The position numbers were made by a program, and so were the translations under genes. A stretch of DNA of 64,000 nt, taken from positions 89,501-153,500 of the forward strand of contig JACKPB010000008.1 in the NCBI GenBank assembly GCA_024233875.1. The letters are read 5' to 3'. The DNA comes from Leptospiraceae bacterium. GTDB taxonomy: Bacteria; Spirochaetota; Leptospiria; Leptospirales; Leptospiraceae. Positions 55,740 through 62,652 of the stretch are shown in pieces (position 1 is the first letter of the stretch; the number at the start of each line of letters is the position of its first letter). The notes beneath the pieces are model-generated. The model worked only from the letters and a program-made list of their open reading frames with translations, had not been told where the DNA came from and made no database searches.

Positions 55740-56612
55740 TCACCTCCACTGAAGAGTAAAATCTGCCAGAATCGCAAGATTCACAAAGAATAGATGGAAA
55801 ATACTGAAGAAAAAAAAGGATTTAGCCATCTCCTTTGTTTGAACTCTCCAGAGCCTATGTGCCAGATACACCATATACAGACAGAGAGCAGAAGTTGTGA
55901 TCAAATAGAGCAGACCTATTCGATCTGTTGCAAAATAGAAAGAGATGCAGGACAGAACATACAAGATAGTATAAAAATAGATCTGGATTGTGGTTGCAGA
56001 TATTCCACGTAGTACAGGCATCATAGGAAAATTTGCAGTTCCGTAATCTTCTTTTAAAAATATCGCCAATGCCCAGAAATGAGCAGGTGTCCAGAAAAAT
56101 ATGATACAAAACAAAATCCATGCCGGTAGGGGTAAAGAATTAGTTGTTGCTGCATAACCAATGAGAGGACCGACACATCCTGCAATCCCTCCGATTACAA
56201 TGTTCTGATCTGTTCTCGGTTTCAACCAGATTGTATAAAGAAATACATAGGAGAGCAGTCCTCCAAAAGCAGAGAGAGCAGACAGTAGATTGACATATCT
56301 AATAAATACAAGAAAGGATAAGAAAACTAAAATCATTCCCCCGGCAAATGCTCCTCCCACTGAAATCTGACCCATAGGAAGGGGGCGTTTTTTGGTTCTT
56401 TCCATTTGGGCATCCTTGTCTCTTTCTATGATTTGGTTGAACACAAAAGAAGCAGAGGACATGAAGAAAGTACCCAAAAGAGTCCAGAGAACAAGGGAAA
56501 TCTCCGGAGCAATTTCCGGACCGAGATACAAACCGGGAAGAGCCGTTACCAATACGAGGGTAGTGACTCTCGGTTTTGTAAGTTGGGTCCAGATTCTTAT
56601 ATATTTTCGCAT
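55740..56612 (-). CDS. ctaB: protoheme IX farnesyltransferase
   Basis: 290 residues from ATG 56612 (MRKYIRIWTQLTKPRV), chosen because it matches the family N-terminus; a longer frame reaches 56690 inside ctaA. The Mg-prenyl diphosphate motif N-x-x-x-E-R-D in FVFNQIIERDKDAQMERTKK and the second Asp-rich loop in FFWTPAHFWALAIFLKEDYG are intact. Nine membrane segments. It attaches a farnesyl group to heme B, making heme O. Seven bases separate it from ctaA. Confidence 0.95.
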   Translation of the reverse strand: MRKYIRIWTQLTKPRVTTLVLVTALPGLYLGPEIAPEISLVLWTLLGTFFMSSASFVFNQIIERDKDAQMERTKKRPLPMGQISVGGAFAGGMILVFLSFLVFIRYVNLLSALSAFGGLLSYVFLYTIWLKPRTDQNIVIGGIAGCVGPLIGYAATTNSLPLPAWILFCIIFFWTPAHFWALAIFLKEDYGTANFPMMPVLRGISATTIQIYFYTILYVLSCISFYFATDRIGLLYLITTSALCLYMVYLAHRLWRVQTKEMAKSFFFFSIFHLFFVNLAILADFTLQWR

Positions 56613-56619
56613 AATTCTA

Positions 56620-57552
56620 TCATCCGATTTGAGATTTGATTTTTTGTTGGAAAAAAAGTGTATAGGAAACCAACAAAACCAGAACCCCATTGGCAGTGTG
56701 TAGGGCAGTGATCAAAATCGGTAAGTGAAATAAGACATTGATGACACCGAGAGTAATTTGAAATGTGAGCGAGAAAAAAAAGAGGATGGATAATTTCCAT
56801 TCAGGAGATTTCGTTGAATATGTTTTTTTTATGAGGGTCATCAAATAGAGAACTCCCAGAAACAAAATATACGCCAGAAACCTGTGTTCAATTTGAAACC
56901 TGATTTGACCTTCCATAGGTGAAGGGAAAAACACTCCATGACAGGTAGGCCAATCGGGACAGGCCAAACCGGCATAATTGGAACTGACCCTACCCCCCAT
57001 AAACAACTGAAAGTAAATGGACAGAAATAGTAGAAAACTCACAGAAATCCCCGGATTCCAGATCTTAAAAAATAATTTCCTAAGAGAAAGGTCCTTATTT
57101 TGAAAATTGAGTTGGGCATTGGACTTGAGGGTAATGGAAAATACCACAAGGAGGTAAAGTACTGCATTCAAAAGGTGCAGGTTTACAGTTTTGGGATTGA
57201 GTAACATTGTTACTGTCAATTTTCCCAGAATGACCTGATTGATAAGAACAATTGAACCGAGAACTCCTAATGTCGCATAACTTTTTCTTAGAAATGGGTG
57301 CTTAACTATATAAACAAATAAAACCAAATAGATCAATCCGAGGATTCCCGAATAAATCCTATGCCCTACTTCCATCCAGATTCGAAACTCGGGAGGTGGC
57401 AAAACCTTCCCATAGCAGAGAGGCCAATCGGGACAGGCAAGCCCTGAATCCGTAGCTCGGACCAGAGGCCCAAAAAATATATTGATAAATATAAGAATAG
57501 ATAATAAGAACGAAAGTTTTTTGACTCGATTCAGTTCAATTGTCGGTATCAT
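56620..57552 (-). CDS. ctaA: heme A synthase (CtaA/COX15)
   Basis: 310 residues, eight membrane segments in two similar halves. Each half carries a Cys-containing loop, GLACPDWPLCYGKVLPP and GLACPDWPTCHGVFFPS, and heme-ligand His residues in EVGHRIYSGI and QIEHRFLAYI with later H in HLLNAV and LHTANG. It oxidises heme O to heme A for aa3-type cytochrome oxidase. The 5' end overlaps the ankyrin gene by 4 bases, so this run of genes begins at or before the ankyrin gene. Confidence 0.95.
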   Translation of the reverse strand: MIPTIELNRVKKLSFLLSILIFINIFFGPLVRATDSGLACPDWPLCYGKVLPPPEFRIWMEVGHRIYSGILGLIYLVLFVYIVKHPFLRKSYATLGVLGSIVLINQVILGKLTVTMLLNPKTVNLHLLNAVLYLLVVFSITLKSNAQLNFQNKDLSLRKLFFKIWNPGISVSFLLFLSIYFQLFMGGRVSSNYAGLACPDWPTCHGVFFPSPMEGQIRFQIEHRFLAYILFLGVLYLMTLIKKTYSTKSPEWKLSILFFFSLTFQITLGVINVLFHLPILITALHTANGVLVLLVSYTLFFQQKIKSQIG

Positions 57553-58091
57553 TCTCTTCCACCCGAATTGCGTAAGAGATTTATGATTTCGACTTTTCCG
57601 GTCTTGAGAGCAAAACTCAGAGCTGAATCATCTGTATAGGTTCTGGAATTTACATTGGCTTTGTTTTCAATGAGAAGTTTGATGACATTCATCCTGCCAC
57701 CCATAACTGCATGGATCAGAGCAGTCTTTCCTTCCTTGTCTTTTGCATTGATCAAATTACTCTCCTGCTCTATTAGATACTTAACTACATCGTAGTGTCC
57801 GTTGACGGATGCATACATGAGAGCAGTACGACCATTTTCTTTGTTCTTTCTATTTATATCAGCACCAGCTTCAACAAGGAGTTTCACTACTGTGAGATTA
57901 TTGTCAGAGGAAGCTATCATAAGAGATGTGCGATTGTGCGAGTCTGCGGCGTTCAAATCGATTTTCTCTTTGGACAATAATTCTGTAAGTTTTGGGATAT
58001 TTGTATCGGTGACTGCTTCGATCAGATCTTCTTTTGTATTAGCAGAAAGGAAGAGGAAAGGAATTAGGGCAAAGAGATAAAATGATTTCAT
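57549..58091 (-). CDS. exported ankyrin-repeat protein
   Basis: 180 residues from ATG 58091 with CCGGAG seven bases upstream; the frame extends to 58142 but the extension has no ribosome site. Signal peptide MKSFYLFALIPFLFLSANT. Four to five ankyrin repeats follow, for example NRTSLMIASSDNNLTVVKLL, GRTALMYASVNGHYDVVKYL and GKTALIHAVMGGRMNVIKLL. A periplasmic protein-binding role is inferred. Overlaps ctaA by four bases. Confidence 0.88.
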   Translation of the reverse strand: MKSFYLFALIPFLFLSANTKEDLIEAVTDTNIPKLTELLSKEKIDLNAADSHNRTSLMIASSDNNLTVVKLLVEAGADINRKNKENGRTALMYASVNGHYDVVKYLIEQESNLINAKDKEGKTALIHAVMGGRMNVIKLLIENKANVNSRTYTDDSALSFALKTGKVEIINLLRNSGGRE

Positions 58092-58144
58092 AATAAACTC
58101 CGGAGTAATATAGGGGAAACGGGGGGAGAACTCCCCCGTCAAAA

Positions 58145-58564
58145 TCAGCAGGATATAATCAAATCTCCACCGGCTTTTACTTCTCCACCGGCATCCACAG
58201 CCTCTACAGAAACTGTGACAAGCCTTTCACCGTTGTCCTCTTTTTTTCTCTTAACGGTTCCTTTACAGGTAAGAACCTGTCCGAGCTTAGTCATGGCTTT
58301 GAACTTCACTCCAAAAAATCGGATCTGTCTTTGGTCTACCCAATTGGTACAGAGTCTTCCTATCTGTGCCATGACATACATACCGTGAGCGATTGTTCCA
58401 TCCAAACCATTTGAAATAGCAAAATCTTTGTCATTATGGATGGGATTGAAATCACCACTGGCTCCCGCATAACGCACGAGATCTGCATGTTTGATTGCTT
58501 CTAATTTAAGAACAGGGAGTTCCTGTCCGATTTCCAATTTATCAAATTCTATTTTTGCACCCAT
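58145..58564 (-). CDS. MaoC-type (R)-hydratase, HadB-like catalytic subunit
   Basis: 139 residues. The hydratase 2 motif is complete: RYAGASGDFNPIHNDKDFA with D38 and H43, followed by GTIAHGMYVMAQIGRL. Hot-dog fold dehydratases of this kind add or remove water at (R)-3-hydroxyacyl-CoA or ACP. It lies ten bases after a paired gene without the catalytic motif, as in mycobacterial HadA-HadB. ATG with AAGGAGAG upstream. Confidence 0.9.
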   Translation of the reverse strand: MGAKIEFDKLEIGQELPVLKLEAIKHADLVRYAGASGDFNPIHNDKDFAISNGLDGTIAHGMYVMAQIGRLCTNWVDQRQIRFFGVKFKAMTKLGQVLTCKGTVKRKKEDNGERLVTVSVEAVDAGGEVKAGGDLIISC

Positions 58565-58574
58565 GTATCTCTCC

Positions 58575-59027
58575 TTATGCCGGACGTATTACAATAGCCA
58601 TTTCTGCCTGAATGCAGGCTTCGTCTTTAGAATTGTGATACGTAGTTCTAAAAGTAACCATGTCCATTTTTCCGGATTTCACATCGACAATTTCAGTCTG
58701 TGCCCAATACAAACCGGGATAAATTGGTTTGAGATAAGTATATTCTTCTTTCAAATGAAGAAGTCTTTTGATATCCACTCCCATTGAAATCATATCATCC
58801 CATAACTTCGGGTAGCCCCAAAATTGGATGGCTGTTTGAAATGTGGGTGGAACGGGTGTATCTTCATATCCGTCTTTTTTGGCAGCTTCCTGATCCCAAT
58901 AAATCGGATCGGTCTCACCAATAGCGATACAAAATTCCTTCACTTTTCCTCTTTCGACTATATATTCAAATCGATCCAATTTCTTTCCAACTGCATCTTT
59001 GGAAATTGCACCTGTATTCTCACTCAT
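58575..59027 (-). CDS. MaoC-like dehydratase subunit, HadA-like, non-catalytic
   Basis: About 150 residues from ATG 59027 (MSENTGAISKDAVGKKLDRF); the frame also runs to an ATG at 59105, adding a 26-residue piece of unlike composition. FCIAIGETDPIYWDQEAA replaces the D-x4-H of hydratases with DPIYW, so it should not be catalytic alone. PVPPTFQTAIQFWG and LHLKEEYTYLKPIYPGLYW are family features. It likely forms a heterodimer with the next gene in fatty-acid or (R)-3-hydroxyacyl metabolism. Confidence 0.85.
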   Translation of the reverse strand: MSENTGAISKDAVGKKLDRFEYIVERGKVKEFCIAIGETDPIYWDQEAAKKDGYEDTPVPPTFQTAIQFWGYPKLWDDMISMGVDIKRLLHLKEEYTYLKPIYPGLYWAQTEIVDVKSGKMDMVTFRTTYHNSKDEACIQAEMAIVIRPA

Positions 59028-59209
59028 AAAAAATACCAGTCCTGTGTCTTTTTTGGATTGAGCGTCCCTCGGGACGTCTCTTACCAAAAATACAAGATTT
59101 GCCATTTAGTCTATTCTTTAAATATGCCCTTTTTTTCAAAAAACATTGGTGGATTTTCTAATAAAATCCAGAAGAATCAATCTTAAGGGCATCTCTAAAA
59201 ATCCCTCAC

Positions 59210-59266
59210 CGGGGCTTTTGGGGTGTGATAAGTATCTTGGGGTTCGACCCCAAACCCCGCTTTTTT
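59210..59266 (+). terminator. terminator-like hairpin in a divergent intergenic region
   Basis: An inner stem TTGGGGT-TCG-ACCCCAA (59237-59253) lies within an outer CGGGG (59210-59214)/CCCCG (59255-59259) pairing and is followed by CTTTTTT. A second copy, TTTGGGGT at 59217-59224, could pair with the same ACCCCAAA arm. No plus-strand gene precedes it, so it would stop a transcript heading into the gene at 59420. Confidence 0.55.
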
Positions 59267-59419
59267 CAAGAAATATTTAAGAATTTAAAAAAGAGTTTCG
59301 ACTACAAAATTCCAAAAATAAATTCATAGACATTCCCTTAGCAGTACCTGCTTGAGTTCGTCGAATTTCTCTTGCGATTCCAATCCCATTCTTAATCTTA
59401 GGCAAGGATTGAGGTTCTT

Positions 59420-60043
59420 ATGGATTCCTATTATGATATAGACAATAAAATGTACCGCAGATTGGACAATCTGGAAATTCGGGAAAATTTCTGGAAACAT
59501 ATCCAGGATGGTTTTTTTTTATTGTCCGCCTTCGAACTCGATGATTTCGACACCAGTTTTTCAATTCATAGAAGCATCAAAGCTCATTTAAAATCCAATC
59601 ATCTGAAATTCATTGAACTGAATGGATCTTCAATCTACTCGGATAAATCAGAAAAGAATGACTTACTCCTTCTGGTTCCATTTCGCCCTCAGGCTACTCT
59701 TTCGAATGAAAGTCTTCTAAAAAATAATTTTGGGAGGGATTTCGACTCCAACAAATCGAATTTAAAAGATTTTGTTCATTTCGCCAGAAAACTCATCCAC
59801 TCATACCAATTGTCCTCTCTCTTACTTTTCCATCCGAATCGATCGGAGATACTCTTTAATGACGATTCTAAAGATTTTCCTTACAAAAGAACAATATCTA
59901 TGCTAACCTTAGAAGATGCTTATGCTACATCCCGAATCAGTACACCCGGATATGAAAACTTTATTCTCAAAGGATACAGGGTTCCTTCGAATCATATCAG
60001 TGCTATGGGTATGACGAAAGAAGGTTACTTTGTGATTCGTTAG
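59420..60043 (+). CDS. cytoplasmic protein of unknown function
   Basis: 207 residues, ATG with GAGG six bases upstream. Soluble, mixed alpha/beta, no signal peptide. LLLLVPFRPQATLSNESLLK and FVHFARKLIHSYQLSSLLLF are the most regular segments. I recognise no family. It converges on the GntR gene with one base between stops. Its leader contains the terminator-like hairpin, about 150 bases before the start. Confidence 0.7.
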   Translation: MDSYYDIDNKMYRRLDNLEIRENFWKHIQDGFFLLSAFELDDFDTSFSIHRSIKAHLKSNHLKFIELNGSSIYSDKSEKNDLLLLVPFRPQATLSNESLLKNNFGRDFDSNKSNLKDFVHFARKLIHSYQLSSLLLFHPNRSEILFNDDSKDFPYKRTISMLTLEDAYATSRISTPGYENFILKGYRVPSNHISAMGMTKEGYFVIR

Positions 60044-60044
60044 G

Positions 60045-60773
60045 TTATAAGCTTTCTGAAATCTTTTCTCTTATTAGGTTTCTATACCCGAGCATAGATT
60101 CCTTATAGTACTTCAGACTCAGATCCAAACCTCCCTCATCTCTATCCAGGATACCTTTCATCATTTTCTTTCTTAGAAGAATGTATTTTTCAAATTCAAT
60201 TTTTCCGATTCCCCTAATGAAAAAAGGAATCATTTTCTCCTGAAGGGGTCGAATCGAATTGAGGATCAAAGTCATGACCAGGTTATTCGCTACATGAGAA
60301 AGAATTTCAACCAACCTCATTTCATACAACACAAGTTTATCGATGTCCTCAAGTGAATTCAATTCTTCTTCGTAAATATTCAGCATTTCTCTGATATCCC
60401 GAATTCCATATCGTCTGTAGGACAAACGAATCAATTCGGGGGAAACTGCGATCCAGAATTCAAAAAATTCATCCATTAGGGTGAAATGATCCGAAATTTC
60501 TTCCTCTGAACTTTCCGGAAAAAGGGAAAGCAAAAACTCTATCCCGGCTTTCTTTCGAAAATCTTGAACATAAACTCCATCACTGCGTTTGATTTCCAAG
60601 ACATGGAGAAATTCCAGATGCTTGAGCGCAATACGAAGGGATGTCTGATCGACATTAAATATTTTTGAAAGCTCTCGGAGAGGAGGAAGTTTGTCTCCGG
60701 GAAGCCATTTTCCCGAATAGATCTCCCGCACAAGCTTTCTCGCTATGATTTGATGAGACTTTTCAGATCCCAT
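60045..60773 (-). CDS. GntR/FadR-family transcriptional regulator
   Basis: About 242 residues from ATG 60773; GTG 60788 and TTG 60803 are also possible starts. The winged helix-turn-helix is IYSGKWLPGDKLPPLRELSK followed by NVDQTSLRIALKHLE. The C-terminal all-helical part (FFEFWIAVSPELIRLSYRRY, KLVLYEMRLVEILSHVANN) resembles the FadR/FCD ligand-binding domain that often senses acyl-CoA or organic acids. It is divergent from an acyl-CoA dehydrogenase gene with a perfect palindrome between them, so it most likely controls that gene and itself. Confidence 0.9.
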   Translation of the reverse strand: MGSEKSHQIIARKLVREIYSGKWLPGDKLPPLRELSKIFNVDQTSLRIALKHLEFLHVLEIKRSDGVYVQDFRKKAGIEFLLSLFPESSEEEISDHFTLMDEFFEFWIAVSPELIRLSYRRYGIRDIREMLNIYEEELNSLEDIDKLVLYEMRLVEILSHVANNLVMTLILNSIRPLQEKMIPFFIRGIGKIEFEKYILLRKKMMKGILDRDEGGLDLSLKYYKESMLGYRNLIREKISESL

Positions 60774-60840
60774 CCTTTGTTCTTTCACAGAATCAATTTC
60801 CAAGGTCAGAAAAATTTGTCAAGCATTGTGTTTTTTATTC

Positions 60841-60870
60841 TTTACATTGTGATCACAATATAAGTATATT
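60841..60870 (+). promoter_or_regulatory. promoter with embedded operator for the acyl-CoA dehydrogenase gene
   Basis: TTTACA (60841-60846) and TATATT (60865-60870) are spaced by 18 bases. The perfect palindrome ATTGTGATCACAAT at 60846-60859 fills the spacer. A repressor there would block RNA polymerase. The divergent GntR protein is the obvious candidate; the site also resembles a compressed CRP site. Confidence 0.65.
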
Positions 60871-60909
60871 GAATATTCAAGAACTCTTTTCTAATAAATG
60901 AGGTGAAAT

Positions 60910-62652
60910 ATGATCCAAAGCAATTATTTTGAGGACAATGAGGACCTAATCCTTCAATTCGATGAGCTCATTGATTGGCAGGAAATCGTCAGTGAGTACG
61001 AAGGTGATTTTTCTGATGCCAAACTCTATCTGTCCACTCAAAATCCAAATCTCCAAATGGCTCCCTCCAATCTCGGAGAAGCCATTGACTACTATAGAGA
61101 AATCCTCAATTCTTATGGCGAAATGGCAGGGATGGAAGTCTCACCCTATGTAGCCTCTTTTGACTCGGAAGGCTTACAATTCAAAGATGGTGTTGTGACC
61201 CATCCCCAAAAAATGGCCGATCTGGTAGATGCTTTTCATTCAGCAGGTCTCCCTCCAGCCGGATTTCTCAGAAAATTTGGAGGTCTCGGACTCCCCCATA
61301 CAATCAAAGGACTTCTTTTAGAAATTATCTACCGATGTGATACATCCTTTGCAATCGCTATGGGAAGTATAAATCTGGCTACAATTTTACAGGATATTTG
61401 TGATGAAGAACAGAAGAATCGAATTCTTCCCAAGCTCATCAATGAACGATATTCGGTCACTATGGGACTTTCCGAACCCGATTTTGGATCTGACCTCTCT
61501 TCGGTGAAAACCCGTGCAGAATTCAAAGACGGAAAATGGTACATAACAGGAACTAAGAGATTTCAGACTCTTGCATGCGGAGTCAATGGAGCTCCTTCAG
61601 CCACACTCTGTCTCGCCAGAACCGGAAGTCCCACAAGCGGAGCCAAAGGTCTTTCTTTCTTCCTTGTGGATGGAAAGGACTATGAAATCGCCGGTATAGA
61701 AAAGAAAATGGGGATCAAATCCTCTGCTACCTGTGAAGTTGTTATGAACAATTCTCCGGCTGAGTTACTGGGGAAAGAAGGCTACGGGCTCACACGTTAT
61801 GTGATGGGAATGCTGAATGGAGCAAGAATGTCTGTCGCATCACAGGGAGCCGGAATAGCTACTGCAGCATATAAGGAATCTCTTAAATATGCACAGGAAA
61901 GAATCCAATTCGGAAAACCTCTTTCGGAAATTCCGGCAATCAAAAGAATCCTGGATAGAATGGAAAGAGAAATCATCGGAATGAGGAGTCTCTTGATAGA
62001 AGGAGCAAGAACAGTGGATTTGTATCACTGGAGATCCATGAGGGAAAAAGACTCAGGAAAGGATGAAAAAGAAATTAGAAAAGATCCACACATCCAGTTT
62101 TGGAATTCTGTATCTTCAGCTCTCACTCCTCTGGCAAAGTACTACAATGCAGAGATGGCAAATACTATTTGTTATGATGCAATTCAAGTTTTTGGAGGAT
62201 CGGGATTCTGTGAAGACTATGATGTAGCGAGACTGTACAGGGATGTACGGATTGCTTCCATTTGGGATGGTACATCACAAATTCAGGTAAACGCGGCTAT
62301 CGGGCCGATCAGTTTAGGACTGAGTGGATCAGGAGCTTTCGGTGAGTACATAAAAACCAAGATGTCTTTGATCAGTCCATCCGAAGAGTTGAATGAGATC
62401 TATGAAAATGTAAAGGAAATAGCAATTCTCTACAAAAACCTTGAAAATTCTTCTCTGAAAGAATACTACAGTGTTGATTTGATACAAAATGTTTCTAGAT
62501 TTTTGATCGGAATATTGTTTGAAGAGCAGGAAAAGAAACTAAAAAATGAATCTGTATTGCAAAAAAGAAAAGAATTAAGATCAAAATTCAATCTTGATAC
62601 CTTAGGTTTCAATGATTCAGCACTTCGAAAGCTAAGGGCTCTCCGTCAATAA
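60910..62652 (+). CDS. acyl-CoA dehydrogenase (long form) with Asp at the catalytic-base position
   Basis: 580 residues, longer than classic 380-residue enzymes because of extra N- and C-terminal helices. FAD and substrate regions are clear: TMGLSEPDFGSDLSSVKTRA, GTKRFQT, ARMSVASQGAGIA, ERIQFGKPLSEIPAIK and VFGGSGFCEDYDVARLYRDV. The usual catalytic Glu in IYEGT is Asp453 here (ASIWDGTSQIQ). The alternative Glu of the isovaleryl/long-chain group is not present in MLNGARMS. It should oxidise acyl-CoA to enoyl-CoA in beta-oxidation. ATG with AGGTG upstream. Its 3' end overlaps the antisense kinase gene by 21 bases. Confidence 0.92.
   Translation: MIQSNYFEDNEDLILQFDELIDWQEIVSEYEGDFSDAKLYLSTQNPNLQMAPSNLGEAIDYYREILNSYGEMAGMEVSPYVASFDSEGLQFKDGVVTHPQKMADLVDAFHSAGLPPAGFLRKFGGLGLPHTIKGLLLEIIYRCDTSFAIAMGSINLATILQDICDEEQKNRILPKLINERYSVTMGLSEPDFGSDLSSVKTRAEFKDGKWYITGTKRFQTLACGVNGAPSATLCLARTGSPTSGAKGLSFFLVDGKDYEIAGIEKKMGIKSSATCEVVMNNSPAELLGKEGYGLTRYVMGMLNGARMSVASQGAGIATAAYKESLKYAQERIQFGKPLSEIPAIKRILDRMEREIIGMRSLLIEGARTVDLYHWRSMREKDSGKDEKEIRKDPHIQFWNSVSSALTPLAKYYNAEMANTICYDAIQVFGGSGFCEDYDVARLYRDVRIASIWDGTSQIQVNAAIGPISLGLSGSGAFGEYIKTKMSLISPSEELNEIYENVKEIAILYKNLENSSLKEYYSVDLIQNVSRFLIGILFEEQEKKLKNESVLQKRKELRSKFNLDTLGFNDSALRKLRALRQ

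Noticed and set aside
59237..59253. T-loop-like GGGGTTCGACCCC suggesting a tRNA
   Set aside because: No acceptor, D or anticodon arms can be formed around it; it is better read as a hairpin.
60846..60859. CRP site
   Set aside because: The half-sites TGTGA and TCACA overlap with no six-base spacer, so a classical CRP site is unlikely; the adjacent GntR gene is a better match.
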